From: Trematomus loennbergii
Taxonomy: Eukaryota; Chordata; Actinopteri; Perciformes; Nototheniidae
DNA length: 64,000 nucleotides
Direction of reading: 5' to 3'
Assembly: GCA_012861695.1 (NCBI GenBank)
Contig: JAAOOA010000127.1
Location: forward strand, 17,802,755 to 17,866,754
Notes under the pieces: generated by a model
Seen by the model: the letters and a program-made list of their open reading frames with translations, nothing else
What the model was told of the DNA's origin: nothing
Database searches by the model: none
Part shown: piece by piece, positions 1 to 12,400 of the stretch
Numbering within the stretch: position 1 is the stretch's first letter
How the letters are laid out: each line of letters starts with the position of its first letter
Position numbers and translations under genes: made by a program

Positions 1-1225
1 GCCACACCACTTATATACCAGGTGCGACTGTTGCTATGTGAGTTAATCTTTCAAATACAAGGTTGCTTGTTTGATTCAAGCTCTTGTAGTCAAAATGTCC
101 AGGTATTTATCCCTAACATTTTATCAGCTAACTAATGACACACACTCAGAGGACCTTTATAAACGTTTTAAGTATTGCACATCTTTAAACATGACTCTTA
201 TAAATCACTTTTAAAACCAGCGATGCACTACAGTGTCAGCTTTTCTAAAACAAAACTTCAATGTTCACATCTTTCTAAATGATTCTACTTTTCAATGACC
301 TACAAATAATCCTAATAATAATCCCATTTTCAATCTTCCAACTGTTCATATCTTTTGGTCAATTAACAAACTTGTTACAAATGTGGTGTTCAACCAATTT
401 GAGCCTTTGCCACATTTATTTGAATTATTTATATAATTCCTACATAATGGGGAAGCTTCCCACTCTATGTTATGTAAATACAAGTCTTTGACAAGAAAAT
501 ATGTGAATTTCTAAATATTTAATGTCAATCCCTGGTTTTGGTTCTAGTATGTTCACTGTACTGTAGGTTATTTAGTGGGAATGCTGATACAGCATTCCAA
601 CTATCTGTTATGCTACGCACAAAATTCTTTATTATTCCGCCGGGTTATTTTGCACCTCTTCTTCTCCCACATTGAATCGCAGAAACTCCGTTCAAACATT
701 AAAACGTTCAGCTCGGTCGGGAATCGATGGCTATTACTTTTCTTATTCATAACTTTCATAATTCCATTCATCACATTTTTAACATGGAAGTCAATGGAGA
801 AACTCTTCAACTTGAACAATCTTCATGCAACTTCAACTGCTAACTGCTCCTTCATACTTTCACTCAGAAACCTCATTCGAACTTTAAAATGTTACACATC
901 TCTCTGACATTATTCGTGTAACACAACTTTTAAATCTGATTCGTACTTTTAGAGATATTAGACCTTGGTAAGAGGCCTTCTTCAGATTTTAGATTGCGAG
1001 ATGTCACAGCTAGAGTGGAGGACTGATTTAATTTTGAGAAAAAAAACATGGAAACCTTTGATCTCTGGACACTTCGTTAGCTCAAATATAAACACCTGTG
1101 TCATGGAACACGATGATGTCATAACTCCAACTGACATCCTCAGAGCAGCAGACTTCAGATAATGGTTAACGGTCCAGCCCTCAACAGCTCTACGTCAATT
1201 ATGGGGTGTCATCATATGCCGTTTC
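1..1225. repeat. degenerate non-coding repeat field, left part
   Basis: AT-rich sequence with no protein signature. From about 575 it reads like the teleost interspersed repeat whose later units recur at 3573-4190: the segment at 1162-1225 (TCAACAGCTCTACGTCAATT) is repeated at about 3818-3842. An 8-bp inverted repeat with a 5-base spacer, ggaatgct/agcattcc, lies at 578-598. The family could not be named. Confidence 0.6.
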
Positions 1226-3570
1226 AATCAATCATCAATCAATCAATGTTTATTTATATAGCCCAATATCACAAATGTTACATTTGTCTCAGTGGACTTC
1301 ACAGTTTGTACAGAATATCAGTATGACAATACGACACCTCTGTCCTTAGACCCTCACATCGTACAAGGAAAAACTTCCGAGAAAACCCACAGTTTAAAGG
1401 GGAAAATGGGAGAAACCTCAGGGAGAGCAACAGAGGAGGGATCCCTCTCCCAGGACGGACAGACGTGCAATAGATGCCGTGTGTAAATTGAAAAGATAAT
1501 ACATTTGCAACATAGGTAGTCCAAATGTTTGGAAATGCATGTGTCTATAATAAGAAGATGAATCCACGAGGATATCCATCCAGGACCACACAGCAGGCAC
1601 AGCCACGACTCAAGATCCAGGGCTCGCGATCCAGGACTCAGGACCACAGCAACAGATCAGCCATGACTCCGGATCCCGGCGTATATAGACACCAAAAAGA
1701 AATTTGGGGAAGCTGGGTTATTCGGAACATGAGAGTACACAGGTACAGACAGAGAGAGAGGAAGAAGTAAGGTGTCCCCCGACAAACTAAGCCTATAGCA
1801 GCAAAACTAGGGGCTGAATCTAATCAGCCCTAACTATAAGCTTTATCAAAAAGGAAGGTCTTAAGCGCACTCTTAAAAACGGATAGGGTGTCTGCCGCCC
1901 GAACACACAAACTGGAAGCTGATTCCACAAATGTGGAGCTTGATAAGAAAAGGCTCTGGCTCCCATTGTACTTTTAGAGACTCTAGGAACAACCAACAAC
2001 CCTGCATTCTTGGAACGCAATGCCCTAGTAGGACAGTAGGGTATAATGAGTTCTTTAAGGTAAGATGGCGCCTGCCCATTAAGGGCTTTGTAGGCGAGAA
2101 GAAGAATTTCTATCCTGTGTTCTATAGGGAGCCAGTGTAAGGCAGCCAGAACAGGAGTAATGTGGTCCCTTTTCCTAACTCTGGTTAGTACACGTGCTGC
2201 AGCATTTTGAATCAGCTGAAGCGACTTAACTGACTTCTTGGTACACCCTGATAATAAAGAGTTACAATAATCCAGCCTTGAAGTAACAAATGCATGGACT
2301 AGTTTCTCTGCATCGTTTTGAGGCAAGATATGCCTGATTTTTGCAATGTTACGTAGATGGAAGTAGGCGGTCCTTGAAATTGATTTTATGTGGGCGTTAA
2401 AGGATAAATCCTGATCAAATATAACACCAAGATTCCTTACAGTCTCACTGGAGGCCAAATTAATGCCATCCATAGTTAGTATATCTTTAGATAATTTGTT
2501 TCGTAGATTCTTTGGGCCGAGTACAATAACTTCAGTTTTGGCCGTGTTTAACATCAAAAAGTTTAAGGTCATCCACGTTTTTAAGTCCTTGAGGCAGTCT
2601 TGAATTTTATTTAGATGATTAATTTCATCAGGCTTGATTGATAAATATAGTTGAGTATCATCCGCATAACAATGAAAATGTACAGAATGATTCCTTATAA
2701 TATTGCCTAACGGAAGCATATATAATGTGAACAAAATAGGTCCAAGCACTGAGCCCTGTGGCACTCCATGGCTAACTTTGGTCTGCATGGAAGATTCATC
2801 GTTGACACATACAAACTGAGAGCGTTCAGATAGATAGGACCTAAACCAGCCTAAAGCAGTTCCCTGTATGCCAACTAAGTGCTCTAGTCTTTGCAATAAG
2901 ATGTCATGGTCGATAGTATCAAATGCAGCACTGAGATCGAGCAAACAAGAATAGAGACAAGTCCTTTGTCTGAGGCTATTAGAAGGTCATTTGTGACTTT
3001 AACCAGAGCTGTCTCTGTGCTATGATGTGTTCTAAAGCCAGACTGAAAATCTTCAAATAAATCATTGTTTTTTAAGTAATCACATGTTTTGCGACTGCTT
3101 TCTCAAGAATTTTGAGAGGAACGGAAGATTAGAAATAGGTCTATAGTTGGCTAAAACCTCTGGATCGAGGTTGTGCTTTTTAAGAAGCGGTTTTATCACT
3201 GCTACTTTGAATGATTGTGGAACATAGCCTGATAATAAAGACATATTCATAATATTTAATAAAGAAGTGCTAACTAATGGAAAAACTTCCTTTAACAGCT
3301 TAGTTGGAATCGGGTCTAAGATACACGTTGATGGTTTAGAAGAGAGAATCATTGAATTTTGTTCAAGGTTTATGGCTGAAAAGCATTCTAATTTACTATC
3401 TAGTGTAATATTAGAACTTACGTTTCCGGGAGCTGTTGATAACACTATACTGGTCAAAGGCAAGAGGTCATTAATTTTGTTTCTAAGAGTAACAATTTTA
3501 TCGTTAAAAAAGCACATAAAATCATTACTACTGAGTGCTATGGGAATAGAAGGCTCAATAGAGCTGTGGC
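1226..3570 (-). mobile_element. 5'-truncated CR1/L2-like non-LTR retrotransposon (LINE), inactive
   Basis: On the minus strand, 2944-1820 encodes reverse transcriptase and C-terminal parts ([32 protein letters not shown], the FHCYADDTQLYL catalytic motif, RLDYCNSLLSG). The segment from about 3570 to 3080 carries the linker and first RT motifs (ANYRPISNLPFLSK). At least two or three small frameshifts break the frame between about 3120 and 2940, and no endonuclease domain is present, so the copy is dead. The 3' end at 1226-1248 is a short tandem ATTG-type tail, typical of CR1/L2 elements. It lies inside the degenerate repeat that flanks it on both sides. Confidence 0.88.
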
Positions 3571-3572
3571 TC

Positions 3573-4550
3573 CATGGAAACGCATCCCTCGCCATAAAAC
3601 ACGATGTCGCTGTAACTCCAATGGACACGTTCCGATCGTCCCCCAAACTTCGCTTGTATATCACCGGTCCATGCCTCAACAGCTCTACGCCAAATCTGAG
3701 ATCTCACCATATGCCGTTTCCATGGAAACGCATCCCTCGCCATAAAACAAGATGTTGTCGTAACGCCTATGAAAAGGGTCAAAACAGCACCACACTTCAG
3801 ATAATGTTTAACGTCCAGCCCTCAACAGCTCTACGTCAATTATGGGGTTTCATCATATGTCGTTTCCATGGAAACGCATCCCTCGCCATAAAAGACGCTA
3901 TAACTCATATGAAGTTTGAGCACTTTTTGAACATTTTCATAGGTGTGCTAACAGTCCAGCCGTGAAGACATCTACGGGACAGTTTTGAGATTTCTTCAAA
4001 TGCCGTTGCCATGGCAACACAATGCTCGCCATGGAACAGGTTTTTCTCATAACTTCAGTGAAAATACTCCAAACGGCCCAAAACTTCACAGGTTTGGTAA
4101 CGATGCAGCCATCAACACATCTAAGCGTATTATGGGATGTCATCAAATGCCGTTGGCATGGCGACAGATCATTCGCCATCAAGTTAGTTCAAAAGTTTGC
4201 AGTTCAAATATTCTGCTGCTTTTCCAAGCCTTTTTACTTTCTTTTCTTCTCTCATCACACATTCAAGCCCCCAGTGTCCATGTATCATTTCAATCTAAAT
4301 TCTTCACTTTCTTCTTACACATTACATTTCAGCATAGCAGTTTAGCGTCAGCTTTTCAGCATAAAGCATTCCCACTAGCAATTTCTTCAGGAATTGCATT
4401 CTCTAGTTTGACATTACTCTCTCGTTCTGTGACTATAGCTGGTTCCCTCTGTGAATTCATAGCAGGACCACCAATCAGCTCCTGTCTTCACAGTAACTCG
4501 CAGAGACGAGCTTCAATCATTTAACCCTTCACATTCAAACAGAAACTGAA
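3573..4550. repeat. degenerate non-coding repeat field, right part (tandem-like units)
   Basis: Units of about 115-150 bases recur: the motif CATGGAAACGCATCCCTCGC is present near 3573, 3721 and 3868, with more diverged forms near 4010 and 4155, each preceded by a CCAGCC...CAACA segment. No coding signature is visible. At 4365-4376 AGCATTCCCACT is the exact inverse of 574-585, which may mark the two ends of one large element that the LINE later split. Confidence 0.65.
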
Positions 4551-4553
4551 TAC

Positions 4554-5250
4554 ATGAGAGTAACAAATGCGTCACTTCCGGGCAAAAAGTACAGCTCCGC
4601 CCACTTTTGGGGGAAAACAATGCTGTCATTTGAATGGCGGTCAATACAAATTCTGAAGTTTTTGCCAATCCGATCAGAAATGTAAGAAAACCGTGGATTT
4701 TTGGATCTTCAAAGAACCTGATTACAATGGCCAGGCAGGCAAAACATTACATTAAGCCATTAGAAATTGACGATCGGGCCCGATGTATGGTTAAATATAG
4801 CAGTAGGCTATCGATTTTCATAGATGAGAGTAACATCTACGTCACTTTAAGGCCCTGCCCACTTTTGGGGGAAACAACGCTGTCATTTGAATGGCGATCA
4901 AGCCTGAAGCCACAGAGCTCTTCTGTTACTGTCCTTTCTACTTAGTATTTTCCGCCTCGCTCATGAGAGTAACAGTTGAAGAAATTACAGCGTCGTCTAC
5001 TGATTTTAATTTAACCATATATCGAGACCGATTGTCGATTTCAAATGATTTAATGTAATTGTTTGCCTGACTGGCCATCGTAATCGGGCTTTTTGAAGAT
5101 CCAAAAATCCACGGTTTTCAATTTTTTTGATCGGATTGGCAAAAACTTCAACATTTGTATTGACCGCCATTCAAATGACAGCGTTGTTTTCCCCCAAAAG
5201 TGGGCGGGGCCGTAATTTTTGTCCGGAAGTGACGTAGGTGTTACTCTCAT
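4554..5250. mobile_element. fold-back / MITE-like element with 250-bp inverted arms
   Basis: The left arm (4554-4805) and right arm (about 5000-5250) are imperfect inverted copies starting ATGAGAGTAAC and ending GTTACTCTCAT. Shared landmarks are CCCACTTTTGGGGGAAAACA, GGATTTTTGGATCTTC and TGACTGGCCATCGTAAT. A third, partial copy in left-arm orientation lies between them (4826-4903). No transposase is present. The sequence before ATGAGAG resembles ATA(C/G) in all three copies, but no clear target duplication can be fixed. Confidence 0.75.
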
Positions 5251-5329
5251 CTATAGGCAGATTCGAAGGATGTATTTCTTTGGAAATGTTATTTTAAATA
5301 CAATTAAATCAAGTTATTTTGGTAAAACT

Positions 5330-5420
5330 AATGAAAAATATAACAAAAATAATATTTAAAAAAATATATAATTTTTAAAAAAAATTTTAAATGTTTTTAA
5401 ATATTATTTTGTAGAATATC
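5330..5420. repeat. AT-rich low-complexity tract
   Basis: Almost pure A/T with A-runs and T-runs, between the fold-back element and the next LINE fragment. No other function is visible. Confidence 0.6.
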
Positions 5421-5565
5421 TTAGGCCTAAAGGGCCCTGACGGCTCGCCACTCTTGAACATACTTGAGAGTGTTGCGAAACAGGACTTTATATAACGGTG
5501 CAACAAACAGATTGTAACTAACAACAATGTATTACTGACTGTGCTGGTTGAGTTCTATTGTATTG

Positions 5566-5990
5566 TATTTAATTTAATTTAATTTCAAACCTTTATTTAT
5601 CCAGGTGTATCCCATTGAGATCATTGATCTCTTTTTCAAGGGAGACCTGCTCAAGTAGGTTCCACATGAAACATAAAAACATAAACAGAACAACAAAAAG
5701 GACATCATACAGCATCATTACAGGGATTACAATTTACATAACTATCCACATGAACAGGTACCAACAGCTTCCGATTGAGTAGCATCCAACCGAGCTTTAA
5801 AAACATTTAGTGGCACCAGATTGCTCAGTTTCCATTTCAATTGCAGACTATTCCAAGACAGTGGAGCTGCGCATCTAAAAGCTATCTTCCCTAAGACAGT
5901 CCTAGCAGTTGACACATTTAATAAAACCACAGCATGCGATCTCAGGCAGTAGCCACTTACAATTCGCCGTGAGATCAGGGAGCAGATGTA
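5566..5990 (-). mobile_element. LINE 3' fragment, minus strand
   Basis: On the minus strand, 5930-5742 encodes the C-terminal end of a LINE polyprotein (RCAAPLSWNSLQLKWKLSNL, then VPLNVFKARL), the usual 'APxLWNSLPxxL' ending. It is followed by a 3' UTR finishing in a short AAATT-type tandem tail at about 5566-5585. The rest of the element is missing. The family is probably L2/Rex-like. Confidence 0.7.
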
Positions 5991-6273
5991 GGATGGTATT
6001 ATTTTATTGTAGTTTTTTAAACTTAATTATGCTTTTTTTTTTTATATCCATTACTTCTTGAGTGTAATGTGTGGTGCCAACATTGCCACAAGAAGTTAAA
6101 ATCTCCCTGTTTTCCTTTATTTTATGTATGCATGGATGGTATTGCGCATATATGGCATATAGGTGGAAACTCTTTTCACAGCCAATAGAAGAAAGAAAAC
6201 TAAAAACTTGATTGACTCTCCAATGAGTTTGTGATTGTTACCATAATGTTTGCTCCACACTTTGTCTCCACAG

Positions 6274-6455
6274 AATGCTGTTACAGCTGGAGCATTGTTG
6301 GAAAAAGGGGAGAGAAGAGCCCCATCAAAACCAGACAGCCCCGCAAGGTGGACCTGCGCGCACGCTACTGGGCTTTCCTCTTCGACAACCTGCGTCGAGC
6401 TGTGGACGAGATCTACGTCACCTGTGAATCTGACCAGAGCGTGGTAGAATGCAAG
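6274..6455 (+). CDS. scaper: scaper exon 1 of this window (conserved N-terminal block)
   Basis: The acceptor is CCACAG at 6268-6273 and the donor is AAG|GTGAGA. The exon enters in phase 1 and leaves in phase 0. It encodes KSPIKTRQPRKVDLRARYWA followed by FLFDNLRRAVDEIYVTCESD, one of the most conserved parts of the family. A second AG at 6285-6286 could also serve as acceptor; the residues before KSPIK are weakly conserved, so the exact start is uncertain by about 13 bases. Confidence 0.9.
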
Positions 6456-9400
6456 GTGAGACTGCTTACATCAGGGGAAACAAGCAATGGTAGAAATGCC
6501 AATTCAAATGGGTTCATGGTCTTAACTGACCCAACAGGAATGAAAGATGTTAGGATTTATGAACACTAGAGGGGGACATTGAGATCAAAACAACATTTCT
6601 CCCTCACAGCTCACATTCCTCTTGATTTCTGCTTTGTGTCAGAGGGGCTCTCTGACGGCTTGCTGCTGAAAGAATTATCACAGGACTTTTCTTTGGGCCT
6701 GGCTAACTGGACTTAATATGGATGACAGGCTGTAAACAATATTGTACTTGCATTGTGTTTGTTTTCATGCATTGGCTGAAATGAGGCATATCGGCTCCGT
6801 TATGGCCTACATGTTTTACTAACAGCATTGTTTACAGTATCCTCTGTTTTGTGGGTCTGTGTGTTTGTTTTGGTGCAGCCATGTAGTACACTGTGATGTT
6901 GCTCCATGACGTATTATACATCCTGTCCTGTGTTTTATCGATCCTTCTGCCATGCCACATTATGCTGAGCATGGTTCTGGTGACGTTCTGCGGTCAGTAC
7001 CGTAACCCAGTTCCCTGTGGTGGGGTTGTCCCGCTGTCACTGTCCCAGTGCAGCTCCCTGTGGTGTGATCAACATGGCCTGTGTCAGACATCTGGCTGTT
7101 AGGTGTTTCCCCCCCCATACCACTGTATCTCTCTACACCCTAATGCTGTCTAATGGCCATGAAGCTGGGTGCTGTTCATAATCCCCTGTCCCACCCAGCT
7201 TGGGTTTAATGGACACTGATAGATGATGGAGTCATTTGGAGGGGAAGCAGAGTGCTCTGATTGCCCACAGCCACAAACCCCCAGTGTAGCTGTGGGCAAT
7301 CTGCATTGTGTGCTCTCACACTAACAATTTCCCACCCATGAACTTATGGACGTAAACATTACCATTTTCAGGAAGTGATGCCTGATTCTCAGATAAGGCG
7401 ATGTTACTGTTATGCTTTGCGTAATTTTTTATAAAAACCTCAGCACTGACATAATATATTTCCCAGCTCAAATGGAAATTGTTCACCCAGCAGAATGATT
7501 CATATTTGCTTATTAATAATGTCCACACCTCTTTAACCCAGAGCCCCTTAGGCCTAATTAGTTCCTATCAACGGTTCCTTTAGCCCATCCTTGATTTATT
7601 AAACGAATCACTCGGACCAGGCAAAAAAAGTACATGGTGTTATTGTTTGCTTGAAAGCAGTTAAATGTCCTAATATATTTTAATTGATGTCATTGTTAAA
7701 GTTAACTGAAATTGGCTATTCTGGTTTTAAATTATTTTACTTTTCAAAACAATCAAAACAGTGGATCATTTTCGAGAGGTCAGTCACTTTACCGTAGGCT
7801 GTACCTGTTCTTTCTTCTTTCTATGTATGGACCACAGGCTTTAACTGCCCATCCTTTTTTATGACAATGCCTCTGGAAGGTTAAACATTTTGTCATTCCT
7901 CATGAAATGTTATGTGGGGGTTGTATTTAGGTAAGTATGCCTGTTAACATGCTGAAAGCCACTTTATGGTGCCTTCACTCATTGTTGGTTTATCTGTCAG
8001 AGGAGCAGCAAACCTCTCTCCATCTCAGCCTTCATTACCAAATGAACACCACGCCATCGAGGTGGTCTTTGCCTGTTAACCAGCTCTAATCAGCAGACCT
8101 GCTGCTGGACACATCTTTCACTGGCCTGACTTGTCTATTAACTAAAAGCACTGTGAAGCTTTACTCTCAATTACCACTCCCTTCACGCTCCCCATCAATC
8201 AGTTGTGTTCGTTTCATTAGAGCTCTGGGAAAAAGCTCCACACGGTCCACCACCTAGCAACCCTGAGAGTCAGTCCAAGTGCATGATAGGCCTTTGTTAT
8301 AACATTACATTACATGTAATTTGTTAGACGCTTTTATCCAAAGCGACTTACATACATTCGGTACTGTGGACAATCCCCACAGGAGCAATTTGGGGTGAAG
8401 TGTCTTGCCCAGGGACACAACGACATGCTGACTGCAGTGGGACTCAAACTTGCTATCCCCTGATTCGAAGTCCAGCACACCACCCACTGAGCCACAGCCT
8501 CCCTCTATATTATAAGGCCTTATCTGTTCTCAAACTTTGCCTTTCCACAGGAATATGTGTGGGCCAGCTCCTGCTTGTCAGAAACATTTGTTGGACAATT
8601 CATGTAAAAAGCTGTACATTTTATAACAAATGTACAGCTTTTTACATTAATTGTCCAACAAATGTTCCTCAGTATAATCTGATGCTTGTGTGTCACTTTC
8701 TCATTTGTTTATTTTGAAACCTACCATTTTATTGTATTGTTTATTGTACCATTCTACATATTTGTGTTGATAATCCCTCCTGTGGCTATCTTTAGGAGGT
8801 GTTGATGATGTTGGACAACTACGTTCGTGATTTCAAAGCTCTCATAGACTGGATCCAGCTTCAGGAGAAGTTGGAGAAAACAGATGCCCAGAACAGGTGA
8901 TCTTCCCTTGCTTTTTTTCACCCCCTTATCTCTCAATCTCAATCACTCTCCATTTTCAATTGCTCCCTGAGGTGAAACAGGAAGTGCCGGTGTCTGGTCC
9001 CTGGCTTTGAGTCACAAACAGAACGGATCAATAGTCTTGGCTTTAATTCAAAGAGATCCATGAGTTTATTGGCTTCTCTTTAACACGGTGACCACTGTAA
9101 CCGTAAATTGACTAAGAAATGAAATTCCCAGTGCTGCTTCCCAATTTGTTCATTTAAAGCGTACTGTTAATCAATAAGACAACCTGAATCTTTTACATGC
9201 TCCATTTATTGCATGAATTGCTGCAAGTGAATCAGCCATTTAACTGATTTGCCAAAGTGTGAGCCAAGTCTGTGCGTGTATGGCAACAAGGAATTGTAAT
9301 TAGGGTAAGTTAAGTAATGTTTGCTACTTTCACTTTGTTCAGGCCCACGTCTTTAGCCTGGGAGGTGCGTAAGATGTCTCCGGGACGTCATGTGATGCCA

Positions 9401-12400
9401 AGCCCCTCGGCGGACAGAATGGTTCCTTCTCCGGGTGCACTCCGCGCCCTCAACTATGGGTAAGCTCTCCTACCGTCTTCTTCACTCTAAGGCCTGTATG
9501 CCGCGCCAAACCATATTAGGCATTTTAGTTTCTTTTACAGATCAACTTTTTATTTGATTAAAATGGTATCATGAGGCGTCTCGTTATTAACCAATCAATA
9601 TTTCAAATGATGCACTTTGCCTGCTTTTTGAACGAGTTAGGAAATGCAGACTACGTTATCTAACAATACAGCCATTGATTTCTGATGGTGAGGCATTTGT
9701 TTAATGCGATTTGTTGAGTCTCTCACTCTTTGGCCACAGAATCAGTGGAAGGTGTAGATGAAAGTGTCAGTTAAAGACTGCTGAAGCATTGGTTCAATAT
9801 GGGCACTGCTCTGTAATCGGATGCTGCAGGAAATGGATATTGATCATGTCGGAGGCCTGTTGTCCAATACAGTCCCGAGCTATCTCAGAGAGGAGAGTGC
9901 CGGGGTGTTAGATAGGCATTGTATTCAGACCTCTAAAGTTTCTAAAAAAGGCCGCAAAGTAGGAGCTGCTGAGAGAATAGATCTAATGGTAGAATAAAAT
10001 CCTACCTGTTGACTTTGTGCAGCATTGTTTGTTTTGATACATGATGTGTGTTTCTCAATCAGTGGTCCCGCACCTACACTGGTTGCTGGCCGGCACATCG
10101 GCCCCAGCTGGGCGGACCGAGTGAAGTGCTCTCAGTCTCTCCCTAGCAACAGCCAATCCAACACCGCCATGGTAGAAAAATTGGGTAAGAATCCTGTCTT
10201 CACTTTAGGAGAATATGGTTTCTTCTAACATGAAGAGCACCATAACACACCTTCTTTTACTTTACTAACACAGCACCTCTCATGTCCTCCAGGTAAAAAG
10301 GATGCTGAGGGCTGGGAGACGGTCCAGAGGGGACGTACTGCCAAACCTCGCTTTGCTGCCATAGTTACCAAGGTCAGTCCTGTTTTGGTCACCCCAAAGC
10401 CGGACAGCGGCAAGTGTAACCAGTCACTCCTGACAACAAAGGAGGAGGAAACACTCCATCCTCAGTTATCCCCAGACAACGACACCACCCAAAAGGACAC
10501 TGAGCAGCAAGTCCCTGTGGAGTCCGACCCCCTGGAGAAGGATTCAGAGAACGCAAACATGATGGAGGTACTGAGGCTCACTACCTTGTGACGTCTTTCT
10601 CCCAGAGAAATCCCTGAATATCAATTATTCACAAGGAGCAGAGTAACTCTAGACCATTTTATCAGCCACATTTGTTTTTTTTTGGGCTCCATGGTATTCA
10701 TAGACAGGCTGTTCAGACGGGCATATCAACTTTAAGGCGATTGATTGTACACTGACATTTCAGAGGCAGAAAACCCATTTCCACCCTCATGAAATAAATA
10801 CTCTGTCGATGCCTCAAGACACACCTGGTAAGAGTGTGTTCTAGCCATCGGTAGATTTTGAAATACAGATCAGTATATCCAATTTATCAGCTTATTTAGA
10901 TCATAATTGGATGTTTAGGGCATGTCAGTATCAGCTTTTCTGCATGATTTGTGTTTTCAGCCATGTGTTGAGTATTGACTTGACTTGATTTGTTTTTGGT
11001 TTGTTATTGCTGTCATGTATTGCTTGAAATATGCATGACTTTAATTGAGTTTGTGTGTGACTGTCGGTGCAGCCCCCAGCAGAGAATATACAAGACTCGG
11101 GGCAGTGTGTCGACGCTCCCTGTGAAGACGCGCCTCCCCCCATACCAGCTCCTTCCCCTCCCCAAGCCCCAGAGCCCCCCGCATCCTCAGCTACAGACCC
11201 ACCAACAGACATGATCTTAGCAGTCCCAGTCCCTACTGTGACCCTCTCTACATCCCCCGACCCCCCCCAGACGGATGCGCATGGTGCACTGTTGGCCTTG
11301 GGGGACAGTGGGGCTGAGGGTGGCGCGTCGCAGGGCATGGCCACATCTGCTCCAGGACAGGCTGAGACTCCCATGGCAGCGGTGAAACTGGAGAGTGTGC
11401 TGGACCCCACAGAGCTTTCTACTGTGAGTGCTGAGAGATGGAGGAGCAGAGGGAGGGCGAGGGGGGCCAGGGATCCCCAAGGGTACTTCACCGCCTAAAC
11501 AAAGTCAATCTAAAGAAACCTCCAGACCTAATGTGCACGCAATGCTGCATAGCTCTGTGTAGTGTTGTTATAGCACCGTTCACTGTGAAGAATAGCTGTG
11601 AGTAGAGGACTTTTGTACTCGAGCAAGTGCTCCCAGGGTGTTTCCCTAAAAATATTCCTTCAACTCGTTTTTAGTTATGTTGGCCTCTTCTTTGACTAAA
11701 TTCTGTGCAAAAAAATGCTCCAGAACCTGGACTGAGTTTCAGTTTGTGTTCAAACCCAGTGTAAGATCTTAGGAAAACATTATCCCCCTACCTCAGAGGG
11801 CTGTACTACGAAGCAAGTTCCACAGCGAAAGTGATGATTTGCTTTAAAAAGCCTGACAAAACCTAAAATCAGGTACCAGCGTGGTTCAACTGCCTTTATT
11901 TACTCAGGCATTATAATAAAAGACCATTTTTGGTGCATTATTTTAAAAGTTGATCGATCAACGCCACTTTAATATAATTACAAATCTTTACGGCATAATT
12001 CAACAATGTCGCTGAAAAACAATTATTTTCAATTCAAGTCATATTTACTTTACCGTGACATGCACTCCAAGTGCCTTCAGTTATTTATTTGGCGTGACAT
12101 ATGTCAATCTGTTGTGCTCATAAATTGACTGACTGACGCTAATTCCAAAGGACTGAGTTAGTGAAAGTTCTTTGAGCAAAAACTCTGAACATGACCTGGT
12201 CCGGGACCATGTTAGGTCAGCAGCATAAGTTGCCATGACAATCTAGCCAAGTAAAAAGAAAGCCACCCTTGTAACACGGAAAACTGGCTTTTGGCTCAAC
12301 ACACCCCGCTAACATACTAACTAATCCTGATTACTTAGTACAGCCTTTCTGGTGTTGTCACGATTATTTAGCATCAAGTAGTGTGTAAACACAGAGCTCC

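Larger units (their letters stand above)
6456..8795. other. scaper intron 1 (of window)
   Basis: It contains a 13-bp perfect stem at 7259-7301, a tRNA-derived SINE at about 8301-8505 and a 39-bp-arm hairpin at 8583-8666. The stretch 7950-8250 has the even composition of conserved non-coding DNA but no open frame. Nothing else was recognised. Confidence 0.6.

Noticed and set aside
3267..3965. 232-codon open frame on the plus strand
   Set aside because: It is antisense to the LINE and continues into non-coding repeat units; no protein family recognised.
3985..4524. 179-codon open frame in the repeat field
   Set aside because: It runs through degenerate repeat units with low-complexity Ser/Phe/Leu composition. 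Chance frame.
1..5300. Upstream scaper exons (N-terminal start of the protein)
   Set aside because: I looked for the conserved N-terminal sequence (for example ARNLIAWSVP-like) and did not find it; the stretch is all repeats.
8450..8505. True tRNA gene
   Set aside because: A-box-like and B-box-like motifs are present but no cloverleaf with a proper acceptor stem and anticodon arm can be formed. It fits a SINE head.
8583..8666. microRNA precursor
   Set aside because: The hairpin is almost perfectly paired over 39 bp with a tiny loop, unlike normal animal pre-miRNAs, and I recognise no known miRNA seed. Kept only as a hairpin.
10931..11491. 186-codon open frame on the minus strand
   Set aside because: It is the antisense shadow of the Pro-rich scaper exon 6; the plus frame has correct phase and splice sites.
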